From: GWB2-37-7 sp942492835
GTDB lineage: Bacteria > Bacillota > Clostridia > Lutisporales > Lutisporaceae
Reading direction: 5' to 3'
Length of the DNA: 64,000 bases
NCBI GenBank assembly: GCA_942492835.1
Contig: OW818645.1
Coordinates: 3,410,001-3,474,000 of the forward strand
Positions 33,760 to 44,300 of the stretch are shown here, piece after piece. Made by a program: the position numbers and the translations under genes. Numbering within the stretch: position 1 is the first letter of the stretch; every line of letters starts with the position of its first letter. The notes below the pieces were generated by a model. The model saw nothing but the letters and a program-made list of their open reading frames with translations, made no database searches and was not told where the DNA came from.

Positions 33760-33899
33760 TTCAAAACCACCTATCAAACTATATTTTAATACATACATAG
33801 TGTAGTTTTTGAAAAAAAGATTTATTTATGTTGTAGTGTTTATTCTAATCCTGTGACAAAAATGAAATAAAAGCAAATTTTGTATTTTTGAAAGACTTA

Positions 33900-34433
33900 C
33901 TAATCCCTATCTGGAAGCTTTTCTACTTCCTTATATTCTACCCCAAAGGTATCAACTGTTACTTTCTTCATTGCTTGACGCTCAAATGGCATATCGTTTC
34001 CATCTCTCTTAACATTAACTATTCTGTTAACCTCTTCGATGCCATCTGTTACTTTACCAAAGGCAGCATATTTACCATCTAAATGAGGTGATGTCTTATG
34101 CATTATGAAGAATTGAGAACCTGCTGAGTCAGAATGCATGGATCTAGCCATGGATAATACTCCTGGTTCATGCTTTAAATCATTCTTAAAGCCATTTGAG
34201 CTAAACTCCCCTTTTATGGAATAGCCTGGTCCACCCATGCCTGTTCCATTTGGGTCGCCGCCTTGTATCATAAAGTTAGGAATAACTCTGTGAAATATAA
34301 TACCGTCATAAAATCCTTTGTTTATTAGGGATATGAAGTTGTTTACTGTATTAGGAGCTATATCAGGATAAAGCTCTGCAACTATTTTGTTGCCATTTTC
34401 CATTTCAATTGTTACTATTGGGTTCTTATTCAT
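33900..34433 (-). CDS. ppiB: Peptidyl-prolyl cis-trans isomerase, cyclophilin type
   Basis: 177-aa cytosolic cyclophilin. Core 'IIFHRVIPNFMIQGGDPNGTG', 'MARSMHSDSAGSQFFIMHKT', 'LDGKYAAFGKVTDGIEEV' hold the catalytic Arg, Phe, Gln and the Trp-pocket residues. Start chosen at 34433 because AGGAAG lies 6 bases upstream; the ATG at 34439 abuts that site. Followed on the same strand, 30 bp upstream, by the TlpA-like gene, so part of a reverse-strand run of envelope and folding genes. Confidence 0.95.
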   Translation of the reverse strand: MNKNPIVTIEMENGNKIVAELYPDIAPNTVNNFISLINKGFYDGIIFHRVIPNFMIQGGDPNGTGMGGPGYSIKGEFSSNGFKNDLKHEPGVLSMARSMHSDSAGSQFFIMHKTSPHLDGKYAAFGKVTDGIEEVNRIVNVKRDGNDMPFERQAMKKVTVDTFGVEYKEVEKLPDRD

Positions 34434-34465
34434 TGTCATCTTCCTTTCGCTTATGTATATTTATT

Positions 34466-35020
34466 TTACTCTTTAAGCTGATCCACAAAGTCTCTCATCA
34501 TTTCATAGTTCTCCATAGAGCCTTCGTGAGCACTTACAATTTTGAAATCCTTATCTATAAGGATAGAAAGTGGAATGTTTTGTATACCATAGGTGTTTGA
34601 TGCTTTGCCATCTATATCCAAAAGTACAGGAAAGGTATATTTATTGTCAGTCATGAACTTATTAACAACGGATTTTGACTCCTGAAGATTTACTGTCAAT
34701 ATCACCAAGTCGGTGTCTTTTCTTTCCTTATAAAGCTGCTCAAGGAAAGGCATTTCGTATGTACAGGGACCACACCAGGTAGCCCAGAAGTTCACATATA
34801 TAGTTTTACCCTTGTAGGCTGATAGAGTGACTTCCTTACCATCTAGATCCTTAAGCTTAAAATCAATAGCATCAACAGATTCTACTACTTCCTCATCTGG
34901 CTTTTGGGTTTGAGCGTCAGAAGGTGTAGGAGCTGGTTGGTTATTATATTGGTATGTAGTATAAACGGCTACAACTACAAGTATTAATGCAATAGCCCAA
35001 ATAATAATACCTTTTTTCAT
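34466..35020 (-). CDS. Membrane-anchored TlpA/ResA-type thioredoxin
   Basis: 184-aa thiol-disulfide oxidoreductase tethered by one N-terminal membrane helix ('KKGIIIWAIALILVVVAVY'). Active site 'WATWCGPCTYEMPFL' near residue 93, 'DGKEVTLSAYKGKTIYVNF' before it and 'GIQNIPLSILID' (cis-Pro) after it. Start at 35020 follows TAGGAGG; the longer frame from 35068 overlaps the ccdA-like gene. With that gene it should form a redox relay from cytosolic thioredoxin to exported proteins. Confidence 0.92.
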   Translation of the reverse strand: MKKGIIIWAIALILVVVAVYTTYQYNNQPAPTPSDAQTQKPDEEVVESVDAIDFKLKDLDGKEVTLSAYKGKTIYVNFWATWCGPCTYEMPFLEQLYKERKDTDLVILTVNLQESKSVVNKFMTDNKYTFPVLLDIDGKASNTYGIQNIPLSILIDKDFKIVSAHEGSMENYEMMRDFVDQLKE

Positions 35021-35030
35021 ACTATACCTC

Positions 35031-35735
35031 CTAAAAATCAAAGAAATTAAAATAACTGTTAAGAACAAGCATTCTGTCTGTGAGTATCAAAACTCCCACT
35101 ACTATAAGTAATATACCGCTTATTATAGAAATAATATTCATATATTTGGATACTCTTCTAATATACTTTGCTAAGCTTTCAATTGCAAGGGCAGTAAAAA
35201 TAAAAGGTACTGCCAAGCCTATAGAGTAAGCTACTAGAAGTAACACGCCTTTAGACAAGGTTTCTGCACCACTTGCATAAATAAGTATAGAGGAAAGTAT
35301 AGGGCCTATACAAGGAGTCCAGCCTGCGGCAAATGACATACCCAATATTATTGAGCTTGCACCGCTTCTTAGCTTGTTGGGCTCTGTTATTCTTCTTTCA
35401 TAGTATAAAAATTTAATCTTTATAAGTCCTGAGATATGAAGACCAAATATTATAACTAGTATACCACCGATTATCCTAATGTAGTCTTGGTATTTGTCAA
35501 AATATCTCCCTAAGGCAGTTACAGACAAACCCATAACAATGAAAATTATTGAGAAACCAATAGAAAATCCAATTGCTTTATATAAGGTATAAAGCTTCTG
35601 CTTGTTTGAACTTATCTCTTTTATAGATGAACCTGTCAAATAAGAAATATAAGCAGGTATTAAGGGTAATATACAGGGAGATAAGAAAGAGAGTAGGCCT
35701 GCTGAAAAAGCAAGTATTAGAGATATATCCTTCAA
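35031..35735 (-). CDS. ccdA: CcdA-type transmembrane thiol-electron carrier
   Basis: 234-aa six-helix membrane protein. 'SAGLLSFLSPCILPLIPAYISYL' (read as 'LLSFLSPCILPLIPAY') holds the first redox Cys-Pro and 'FAAGWTPCIGPILSSIL' the second. Short DsbD/CcdA family length. TTG at 35735 is favoured as AAGGAGGT ends 8 bases upstream; the GTG at 35744 lies within that site. Eleven bases separate it from the TlpA-like gene, so the pair is co-transcribed and passes electrons to the thioredoxin-like partner. Confidence 0.92.
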   Translation of the reverse strand: MKDISLILAFSAGLLSFLSPCILPLIPAYISYLTGSSIKEISSNKQKLYTLYKAIGFSIGFSIIFIVMGLSVTALGRYFDKYQDYIRIIGGILVIIFGLHISGLIKIKFLYYERRITEPNKLRSGASSIILGMSFAAGWTPCIGPILSSILIYASGAETLSKGVLLLVAYSIGLAVPFIFTALAIESLAKYIRRVSKYMNIISIISGILLIVVGVLILTDRMLVLNSYFNFFDF

Positions 35736-35956
35736 GAGTTCCACCTCCTTTTCTATAATAAGTATAAGTTTTTACTACTGTATACAAATTATATGGATAT
35801 TATACCAGTAAAAACACTTATAATATATATGCATGATATTAAATTTTCATGAAAATGTAAATATAGTACATATATATGAACAAAAATATTGTTTACTTAT
35901 ATATAGCTTTATGATATTATAATGATATCATATTAATAAGAATGGAGTTGACAATA

Positions 35957-36976
35957 ATGAGTGAAAGAAAAATACAATATGAAGAAATCGATCTAAAGGC
36001 AATGAATGGAATGGGAGTCCTTATTCTCAGTGTTTTACTTGCTTTAGCAGGTATTGCGGCAATAATTGTTGGTGCTATTATGGATGAGAATGGAGTCTAC
36101 CCCGTTCTAAGCGTTATATTACTTGTAGGGGGGATACTCTACTCTTGCATAAGCTGGATACCGTTTCTCGGCTTGAAGATTCTACAACCACAGGAAGCAC
36201 TTGTGCTCACACTTTTCGGGAAATATATAGGCACACTAAAGGGAGAGGGGTTTTTCTTTGTCAATCCTTTTGTATCAGCAGTAAATACAGCTATTCACAC
36301 AGGAATGGCGACTGCAACTGAAGACCAGAATCCAATGATATCCATGAACCAACAGACTTCTTCTACTTCCAAGGGAAGCATACCCAAGAAGACAATTTCT
36401 CTGAAAACAATGACATTGAATAACAACAAGCAAAAGGTCAATGATGAACTTGGAAATCCAGTTGAAATAGGAATTGTTGTAATATGGAGAGTTGTCAATA
36501 CTGCAAAAGCAGTATTCAGTGTAGATAATTACAAAGCCTTCCTTTCCATACAATGTGATTCATCACTGCGTAACATTGCTCGTCTTTATCCTTATGATAT
36601 AGCTGAAGGAGGAGAAGAAAAAACTTTACGTGGGAGTAGTCAAGAGGTAGCAGAAAGACTAAAGCTTGAGATACAATCCAGGGTCACAGTGGCAGGCATT
36701 GAGATTATGGAAGCTCGAATCACACATCTTGCATATGCTCCTGAGATTGCAGCAGTAATGCTTCAGAGGCAGCAGGCTTCTGCTATAATCGACGCAAGAA
36801 AGATGATTGTTGAGGGTGCCGTTGGTATGGTCGAAATGGCTCTTGAAAAACTAAGCGAAAAAGATATTGTAAAACTTGACGATGAAAGAAAGGCAGCAAT
36901 GGTCAGCAATCTACTTGTTGTACTATGTGGTAACAAGGATGCCCAACCAATAGTCAACAGTGGATCAATATACTAA
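35957..36976 (+). CDS. SPFH/band-7 domain membrane protein
   Basis: 339-aa protein with two N-terminal membrane helices ('GVLILSVLLALAGIAAIIVGAI', 'VYPVLSVILLVGGILYSCIS', each ~20 residues) and an SPFH domain from ~75 ('LQPQEALVLTLFGKYIGTLKGEG', 'TLNNNKQKVNDELGNPVEI', 'VAERLKLEIQSRVTVAGIEIMEARITHLAYAPEIA'), ending in an Ala/Glu-rich helical segment. Start at 35957 has GGAG 11 bases upstream. The small ribbon-helix-helix gene follows after 27 bp. Such proteins organise membrane microdomains; specific role unknown. Confidence 0.88.
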   Translation: MSERKIQYEEIDLKAMNGMGVLILSVLLALAGIAAIIVGAIMDENGVYPVLSVILLVGGILYSCISWIPFLGLKILQPQEALVLTLFGKYIGTLKGEGFFFVNPFVSAVNTAIHTGMATATEDQNPMISMNQQTSSTSKGSIPKKTISLKTMTLNNNKQKVNDELGNPVEIGIVVIWRVVNTAKAVFSVDNYKAFLSIQCDSSLRNIARLYPYDIAEGGEEKTLRGSSQEVAERLKLEIQSRVTVAGIEIMEARITHLAYAPEIAAVMLQRQQASAIIDARKMIVEGAVGMVEMALEKLSEKDIVKLDDERKAAMVSNLLVVLCGNKDAQPIVNSGSIY

Positions 36977-37003
36977 CACTATAAAAAGGAGGGACGGATT
37001 CTT

Positions 37004-37186
37004 ATGCTAGATAATAAAGAAAAAGAGAAAAAACAAATCCTGCTTAGACTATCACCGTCCCTGTGGGTGGACTTGGCTGCATGGGCAGAAGATGATTTCA
37101 GATCGATCAATGGACAGATAGAATACCTTTTATCAGAATGTGTGAAACGTCGTAAAAGCGGGAAGAAATCAAAAGATAATATTTAA
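37004..37186 (+). CDS. Small Arc-like ribbon-helix-helix protein
   Basis: 60-aa protein. 'KKQILLRLSPSLWVDLAAWAEDDFRSINGQIEYLLSECVKRR' has the beta-strand, helix, turn, helix outline of Arc/MetJ-type DNA-binding proteins ('ILLRLSPSLWVDLAAWAE', 'SINGQIEYLLSEC'). Basic C-terminal tail. ATG after AAGGAGGG. Co-transcribed with the SPFH gene, followed by a terminator. In this pairing it may be a regulator or a cytosolic adaptor; DNA binding is not proven. Confidence 0.75.
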   Translation: MLDNKEKEKKQILLRLSPSLWVDLAAWAEDDFRSINGQIEYLLSECVKRRKSGKKSKDNI

Positions 37187-37194
37187 AAGAATAT

Positions 37195-37253
37195 GTGCCA
37201 GGTGTAGGAAAAGACATAGAGATGACTGAGGTTTTGCACCTGGCACATAAAAA
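37195..37253. terminator. Terminator between SPFH-RHH unit and MATE gene
   Basis: GTGCCAGGTG (37195-37204) and CACCTGGCAC (37237-37246) pair perfectly around a 32-base loop, followed by ATAAAAAACT. The large loop is unusual, but its place between convergent genes fits. Confidence 0.6.
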
Positions 37254-37254
37254 A

Positions 37255-38646
37255 CTATTTAAGAATCAGGTTTCTTTCATATATATTCGTTCTCTTGTAC
37301 AGAGTCAAGCAAATGATAAATCTAAAAAATAAATCTATACAGAACACTGACCATATTGCCACAATAGAGAGCTTCATGCCATATGCAACAATTAAGACCA
37401 AGGGAACTCTGATGCCCCATAGTCCTATTCCTGCAACTAGCATTGGAACCTTTGTATATCCAGCTCCTCTCATAGCCCCAGACAACACGCCTGAAGCATT
37501 CTGAGGCATTTGAACGATACCCATAAGAATCAGATATATTGAGCTTAATGCTATAATTTCTTTGTTGTCGGTCAATAGTGACATGATTGGTCCAGGTAAA
37601 AATATGAGTATAGAAGCGCAAACAAGAGTAATTGCTAATGCACCTTTTAAAATCTGCTTAAAATATAATTTTGCCAGTTCTTTATCTCCAGCTCCTAATG
37701 CCTGACCAATAAAAGCGGTAGCAGCTACTGCAAAACCAGCAGCAGGTGTATAAGATATGGATTCTGCCTGTAACCCGAGCTGGTGTGCTGCGAAAGCAGT
37801 TTCTCCGAAGGTAAGTATAGCTCTAGTGATGATGATAGCAGCCAACTGCCAAAATATAGATTCCATAGAGGTTGGCAGTCCTACTCGATAGATTTCAACT
37901 GCCTGCTTGATATTTACTTTGAAAAAACCCTTGTTGAAATAGCTTCTCATGATACCTTTTTTATTAAACAAGACATATAAACCAAGTAAAACCGCAACAA
38001 TCTGAGACGTAACAGTAGCTATTGCTGCACCTCTTATTCCAATTGCAGAGAAGCCCAGCTTTCCAAAAATAAGCACATAACCTACTAGGATATTCACAAT
38101 GTTCATAGTCATGGTAATAAGCATCGGAGTACGAGCGTTGCCCATTCCTTGAAGTGCACCGCCTATAACAAGCATCAATGCAAGGAAAGGCAATCCTAGA
38201 CACACTATACGCACATATATAGTCGCCTGTTGTAACAGTAGTTCATCAGGGTTAAAAATGCTTAACAATGCAGGTGCCTTTGCATAGATTAATACCACAA
38301 TTGCAATCACCAATGCAATTGTAGAAAGCATCGCCTGCTGTATAACCTTAAGCATTTTCTCATGTTCACCAGCACCATAGTACTGTGCTACAAATATGGT
38401 TGTTCCTGTTGCAATACCCTTGAATAATGACCATACAATCTGTGTAATTCGAATACCGATGCCTAAGGCACCAACAGCCAACACATCTATTCTTCCAACC
38501 ATTCCCATTGATACAAGCCCAGCAATCATTTGTAAAACACTTTCTATTGTCATCGGAAGTATCATAGACATAATTTTTTTATTTATTTCTTTCTTATTAT
38601 AAATTGGACTTGATGACTCTTGCAGTTCAACGCCCACGTTATCCAT
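37255..38646 (-). CDS. MATE-family multidrug/cation efflux protein
   Basis: 463-aa integral membrane transporter with about 12 hydrophobic segments arranged as two similar halves. MATE features 'MILPMTIESVLQMIAGLVSMGMVG' (read as 'SVLQMIAGLVSMGMVGR'), 'GALQGMGNARTPML' and in the second half 'GLPTSMESIFWQLAAIIITR', 'FIGQALGAGDKELAK'. Exports cationic drugs or metabolites against Na+ or H+. Start ATG at 38646 after GGAGTGG. Single-gene unit. Substrate unknown. Confidence 0.92.
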   Translation of the reverse strand: MDNVGVELQESSSPIYNKKEINKKIMSMILPMTIESVLQMIAGLVSMGMVGRIDVLAVGALGIGIRITQIVWSLFKGIATGTTIFVAQYYGAGEHEKMLKVIQQAMLSTIALVIAIVVLIYAKAPALLSIFNPDELLLQQATIYVRIVCLGLPFLALMLVIGGALQGMGNARTPMLITMTMNIVNILVGYVLIFGKLGFSAIGIRGAAIATVTSQIVAVLLGLYVLFNKKGIMRSYFNKGFFKVNIKQAVEIYRVGLPTSMESIFWQLAAIIITRAILTFGETAFAAHQLGLQAESISYTPAAGFAVAATAFIGQALGAGDKELAKLYFKQILKGALAITLVCASILIFLPGPIMSLLTDNKEIIALSSIYLILMGIVQMPQNASGVLSGAMRGAGYTKVPMLVAGIGLWGIRVPLVLIVAYGMKLSIVAIWSVFCIDLFFRFIICLTLYKRTNIYERNLILK

Positions 38647-39036
38647 TTTTCCACTCCTATTATACTTACTTCAACTATGATAAATTATAGCTATTTAACC
38701 TATCTAAGATATAATTATAGCAGAGAATACATATTAAAATGAAGTGTTATTTTATATGTGTATTAAATTTCATAGTCATCTAATGATGAGTAATAAAAAA
38801 ATGCCAAATAGAAAAATAACATAAAATTATTAAGGCAGGATTTTTGCACCTTCCCAGGGACTTATGATAGAAAAGCAGTAATCTAAAGAGATGGTCTACA
38901 TTATATTATCTTACAAAAGATTGACACAAAAGGAGGATTTCTAATGTTTACATAAGGGTGATAAAGTGATAAATTATAAGTATGTTGAAATATGATAAAC
39001 ATAAAAATAATATATATTAAAGAGGTGATACTAATT
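38647..39036. other. Divergent intergenic region, MATE gene / Stn-like operon
   Basis: 390 bp, AT-rich. TATAAT-like elements for the reverse MATE gene lie near 38685-38715. For the forward operon a TTGACA occurs at 38920-38925, and an AGGAGG followed by a three-codon ORF at 38944-38955. No clear riboswitch or operator seen. Confidence 0.4.
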
Positions 39037-39567
39037 ATGTCATGTTCTTGTGAAAACAAGCTTGAACCTAATTTTGATAGCAAAAAAGTAGATTTATCGC
39101 TTATGGAGCCTATTTTTAATAAGTATGAGGGACAAAGTGCAAGCCTTATCAGCATACTTCAAGAAACACAAGGTGTTTACGGATATCTTCCACTTGAGGC
39201 ACTTAAAGCTATAGCAGAAAGAACCGGCAATAAAAAGGCTAAAATATATGGAATTGCAACTTTTTATTCACAATTTAGGTTAAACCCTACAGGCAAGTAT
39301 ATAATTCTTCAATGTCAAGGCACTGCTTGTCATGTAAATGGTTCCGACAAAATAGGCGAAGCAATATGTGATGAGTTAGGAATAACTCCTGGTGGGACAA
39401 GCTCTGATGGAATGTTTACTCTTGAAAATGTTGCCTGCTTAGGATGTTGCAGTCTTGCACCAGTTATGATGATTAATGGAGAGGCATATGGTAATCTTAC
39501 TCCTAATAGTGCAAGAGAAGTAATTAGAGGTATTTATCAAAAGGAAAAAGGAGGGGCTTCCAATTGA
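39037..39567 (+). CDS. NuoE-like [2Fe-2S] subunit of a bifurcating transhydrogenase (StnC-like)
   Basis: 176-aa electron-transfer subunit. 'SLISILQETQGVYGYLPLEAL', then the four-Cys [2Fe-2S] pattern 'CQGTACHVNG' and 'LENVACLGCCSLAPVMMING' of the NuoE/HydC/24-kDa family. Start at 39037 follows AAGAGGTG. Overlaps the NuoF-like gene by 4 bases (ATTGA). It would pass electrons between the NADH-FMN site of the next protein and the large subunit. Confidence 0.9.
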   Translation: MSCSCENKLEPNFDSKKVDLSLMEPIFNKYEGQSASLISILQETQGVYGYLPLEALKAIAERTGNKKAKIYGIATFYSQFRLNPTGKYIILQCQGTACHVNGSDKIGEAICDELGITPGGTSSDGMFTLENVACLGCCSLAPVMMINGEAYGNLTPNSAREVIRGIYQKEKGGASN

Positions 39568-41321
39568 AGATAAGGATAGGTCTCGGCAGTTGTGGTATTG
39601 CAGCTGGTGGGAAAAAAGTTAAGCAAGCCCTTGTAAGCTGTGTTGAAGAAAAGGGACTTAATATTGAAATAACTTCAACAGGTTGTATCGGAATGTGCTT
39701 CTATGAACCGTTGGTAGATGTAATTGATGACAAAGGTGAAGTATATACGTATGCAAATGTTACTGCGGATATAGCAAATGAGATTATTGAACAGCACATT
39801 ATAAATGGTACCCCAATTGAAAAATACATTGTGGCAACAAGTAAAACACCATTTAAACAGTTTGAAAAGCAGGTTAGAGTTGTTTTACATGACTGTGGTG
39901 TTATAAATCCTGAGAAAATTGAAGATTATTTAGCAAATGATGGTTATAAAGCACTTGAAAAGTGTATAAATGAAATGACACCTGATGGAGTAATTGATGA
40001 AATTAAAAAGTCGGGTTTAAGAGGTAGAGGCGGCGCTGGTTTCCCAACTTGGTTCAAATGGGATGCAGCAAGAAAATCAAAGGGAAATGAAAAGTATGTA
40101 GTATGTAATGCTGATGAGGGAGACCCTGGTGCATTCATGGATAGAAGCGTACTTGAGGGAGATCCTCATGAACTTCTTGAAGGTATGATTATTGCAGGAT
40201 ATGCCATAGGTGCAAACTATGGATTCATATACTGTAGAGCAGAATATCCACTTGCTATAGAAAGACTTGAAGGAGCAATAGTACAAGCTCATGCAAATAA
40301 TTATCTAGGTGAAAACATATTAGGCTCAGACTTTAGTTTTGACATCAAAATTAAGATGGGCGCAGGAGCCTTCGTTTGTGGTGAAGAAACAGCACTTATT
40401 GCATCACTTGAAGGAGAAAGAGGAATGCCAAGACTCAAGCCTCCATTCCCAGCGCAATCGGGTTACTTTGGAAAGCCTACAAATATCAACAATGTTGAGA
40501 CATATGCAAATGTTCCATGGATAATGAGAAATGGTGGAGCTGCATTTGCCGCTTATGGAACAGAAAAGAGCAATGGAACTAAAGTATTTGCTCTTGCAGG
40601 AAAAGTTAAAAATGGCGGTTTGGTTGAAGTTCCTATGGGAATGTCATTAAAAGATGTAATATACGGTATTGGTGGAGGAATCAAGCAGGACAAAGATTTC
40701 AAAGCTGTACAGATGGGCGGACCTTCTGGAGGATGTATACCGAAGTCGTTAATTGATACTCCAGTTGATTATGATTCTATAAATAAGACTGGAGCCATAA
40801 TGGGTTCTGGTGGTATGGTTGTTATGGATGAAGATACATGTATGGTTGACATGGCAAGATTCTTCCTTGATTTTACCTGTAAGGAATCTTGTGGAAAGTG
40901 TATATATTGTAGAATAGGTACAAAGAGAATGCTTGAAATCCTTGAAAGAATTACCAAGGGTGAAGGCAAGATGGAAGACATTGATGAGTTGGAGCAACTT
41001 TGCATAAGCATAAAAGACGGTTCCCTGTGTGGACTTGGACAAACTGCTCCCAATCCTGTGCTTACAACCTTAAGATATTTTAAGGATGAATATATAGCTC
41101 ATATTAGAGACAAAAAGTGTCCTGCTAAGCAGTGCAAAAGTCTAATTACGTATAGTATCCTTGAAGACAAATGTGTAGGCTGTACAGCGTGTGCAAGAAA
41201 GTGTCCGACACAAGCTATTACCGGGGAAATAAAGAAAACTCATAAGATTGATCTAGAAAAATGTATTAAATGTGGAAACTGCGCTATTACTTGTAAGTTT
41301 GGCGCAATAAACGTTGAATAG
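39564..41321 (+). CDS. NuoF-like NADH/FMN subunit with extra ferredoxin domains (StnB-like)
   Basis: 585-aa subunit. N-terminal thioredoxin-like [2Fe-2S] domain ('GLGSCGIAAGGKKV', 'STGCIGMCFYEPLV'), NADH/FMN domain ~130-440 ('GRGGAGFPTWFKW', 'NADEGDPGAFMDRS', 'GAGAFVCGEETALI', 'GGPSGGCIP'), [4Fe-4S] motif 'CGKCIYCRIGTKRML', and two C-terminal ferredoxin clusters 'CVGCTACARKCP' and 'CIKCGNCAITC'. TTG start coupled to the previous stop. This layout matches HydB/NuoF-type flavin subunits of bifurcating complexes. Here the partner is not a hydrogenase but the NAD(P)-oxidoreductase fusion encoded next. Confidence 0.93.
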   Translation: MKIRIGLGSCGIAAGGKKVKQALVSCVEEKGLNIEITSTGCIGMCFYEPLVDVIDDKGEVYTYANVTADIANEIIEQHIINGTPIEKYIVATSKTPFKQFEKQVRVVLHDCGVINPEKIEDYLANDGYKALEKCINEMTPDGVIDEIKKSGLRGRGGAGFPTWFKWDAARKSKGNEKYVVCNADEGDPGAFMDRSVLEGDPHELLEGMIIAGYAIGANYGFIYCRAEYPLAIERLEGAIVQAHANNYLGENILGSDFSFDIKIKMGAGAFVCGEETALIASLEGERGMPRLKPPFPAQSGYFGKPTNINNVETYANVPWIMRNGGAAFAAYGTEKSNGTKVFALAGKVKNGGLVEVPMGMSLKDVIYGIGGGIKQDKDFKAVQMGGPSGGCIPKSLIDTPVDYDSINKTGAIMGSGGMVVMDEDTCMVDMARFFLDFTCKESCGKCIYCRIGTKRMLEILERITKGEGKMEDIDELEQLCISIKDGSLCGLGQTAPNPVLTTLRYFKDEYIAHIRDKKCPAKQCKSLITYSILEDKCVGCTACARKCPTQAITGEIKKTHKIDLEKCIKCGNCAITCKFGAINVE

Positions 41322-41337
41322 TAAAGGAAGTGATATA

Positions 41338-44300
41338 ATGGCACTAGTCAGAGTAAATATAAATAATAGAGAATTAACTGCCGATGAAGGCAGCACTATA
41401 TTAAAAATAGCATTAGATAACGGAATTGAAATTCCAAATCTTTGTTATGGTGAAAAACTGAAGACTTATGGAGCATGTGGCATGTGCGTAGTAGAAGTGG
41501 AAGGAAATCCTAAGTTAGTTAGAGCCTGTTCTACTCCTGCAGTAAATGGAATGATAATAAAAACAGACACAAAAAGAACAATTTCTGCTAGAAAGACAGC
41601 ACTTACTTTATTGTCATCAGACCATAGGGGAGACTGTCGTCCGCCTTGTGTAAATGCCTGCCCAGCACATACAGATTGTCAGGGATATGTAGGATTAGTT
41701 GCAAATGGACAATATGAAGAGGCTATAAAATTAGTCAAGAATGTAATTCCATTACCAGCAAGTATTGGAAGAGTTTGCCCACATCCATGCGAAACAGCAT
41801 GTAGAAGGGCAAATGTGGATGAACCGATTGCAATTGCAGATATTAAGAGATTTATTGGTGATATAGATATCAACAATGGAACATATGTACCAGATATGGA
41901 AGAGCATACAGGAAAAACTGTTGCTGTTATAGGTGCAGGACCTGCTGGAATTTCATGTGCATATTTCCTTGCAGCAAAAGGTCATAAGGTAGCTTTGTAC
42001 GAAGATAAGCCATATCCAGGTGGAATGCTGAGATACGGAATTCCTCAGTATCGTCTTCCAAAAGAGCTTTTAGATGCTGAAATAAATACACTTACAAAAA
42101 TGGGAGTAGACCTTAAGTGCAATGTTAAGCTTGGCGAAGATATTACAATAGCTTATCTTAAAAAAACATATGATGCTGTATTTATTGCTATAGGTGCTTG
42201 GGCAAGTATGAATATGGGTTGTGAAGGTGAAGATAAAGAAGGCGTAATGGGCGGAATTGAATTCTTAAGAAAAGCTACCCTTGCAGAACCAATATATCTT
42301 GGTCAAAATGTAGCAGTAATTGGCGGTGGAAACACAGCCATGGACGTAGCTAGAACAGCAGTAAGACTAGGCGCAGAGCATGTCCAGGTTCTCTATAGAA
42401 GAACCAAAGATGAAATGCCTGCAGAAGATATAGAAATAGAAGAAGCAGAAGAAGAAGGCGTAGAATTCGTTTATCTTGTTGCTCCAATTGAAGTTATTGA
42501 AGAAAATGGAAGAGCAAAAGCTGTAAGATGTCAGAAAATGAAGCTAGGTGATCCTGACAAGTCTGGAAGAAGAAAACCAGAGCCTATTCCAGGAGATGAA
42601 GTTACCATTCCTGCTGATCTTATTGTTTCTGCAATAGGACAGAGAGTAAATGCAGAAAATGTTAAAGAATTAGAGCTTACAAAGAAGGGTACAATTTCAG
42701 CAAATGCTAACACCTTTGAGACAAGTATGCCTGGAATTTTTGCTGGCGGCGAAGCTGTAACAGGGCCTAAGATAGCTATAGAATCTATTGCTCAGGGAAA
42801 AAATGCAGCTCATATAATTGACAGCTATCTAAACGGCGAAATTACTTCTGTAGCAAATCCATGCTATATAGAGCAGGAAGACTTGACCCCTGAAGATTTT
42901 GCTGACAGGGAAAAGAAAGATAGAGAACACCTTAAGGTATTACCCGCGAAGACAAGAAAAATGAGCTTTGAAGCAATTTCTGATACCTTTGATGAAGCTG
43001 CTGCTGTCAAAGAAGCTTCAAGATGCTTAGAATGTGGTTGTCATGACTATTTCGATTGTAAGCTTGTAAAATATATAGGAAAGTATGATATTGATACTAA
43101 GGCAATAAAGGGTGAGACTCACAGGGAAGAAGAAAAAGATACACATCCTTTCATAAAGAGAAATGCAGAGAAATGCATACTCTGTGGTTTGTGTTTCAGA
43201 GTCTGTGAGGAAGTTACTGGGGTAACTGCTCTAGGTCTTTTGGATAGAGGTTTTAATTCAGTGGTTATTCCAGAATTTGGTTTACCTCTTGAAAAAAGTG
43301 CCTGCATATCCTGCGGACATTGTATAGATGTTTGCCCAACAGGCGCGTGTATGGAAAAGGAAGCTATTAAGAAACAGGTTCCTGTAGAACTTGAAAACAC
43401 AGCTTCTATATGCAGCTACTGTGGTGCTGGATGCAATATAAATTACCAGTCAAAGGGCAATCTTGTATTTAAATCGCTTCCTAATAAGAAAAATGGTGAA
43501 GAAACATTATGTGTAAAAGGTCGTTTTGGCATTTATCACATTAATGATGATAAAAGATTGCTAAAACCAATAATAAGAAGAGATGACAATACTGTTGAAG
43601 CAGAATTTGATGATGCAATCGCTCTTGCTGCTAAGAAGCTACAGCTAATAAGAGGACGATATGGTAAGAATAGTGTTGCAATGTTTGTAACTCCAAGACT
43701 TACAAATGAAGAAGCATATGTTGCAAAGAAGATTGCTGATAAGTTAGATACTGAAATAGTAGGAACCATGGCAGTAAAAGAAGAATCAGGTATAAAGGCA
43801 GTACTTGGATGTAATGCTTCTACAAATAGCTTTGATGAGCTTAACAATACAGACCTAATCATTTCAATAGGTAATGTTGAAGAAAACCATCATGTGTTAG
43901 GAGTAAAAATTAAGGATTTAGCAGCAAATAGAGTGAAATTAGTATCTATAAGCAATTCTGATACAAGAATGGCTGAACATTCACATTTAGCTGTGAAGAC
44001 AGAGAATAATTTGGAATTCCTAAAAAGTTTCATTAAATCACTTATGGAACAAAAGTTTGCAGATAAGGATAAGGTATCTAAAACCGCCAATGGGTTTGAT
44101 GCATTAGCTGAGTATGTAAAAAATGCCTCGGATAATGCTGACGCTGCAAAAGTTGCAAAGATGTACGGCGAAGCGAAGAAAGCCATAATCGTAGTTGATG
44201 AAGATATAGTATCTGAAGACGGCATTAAGCTTATTGCTGATGCTGCTGTAATCACAGAAAAGGTTGGAAAGCCACACAGAGGTATTATCGTAGTCCGTTC

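Noticed and set aside
38930..38955. AGGAGG followed by a three-codon ORF (Met-Phe-Thr-stop) before the Stn-like operon
   Set aside because: Too short to claim; may be a chance site or a leader, but nothing else supports it.
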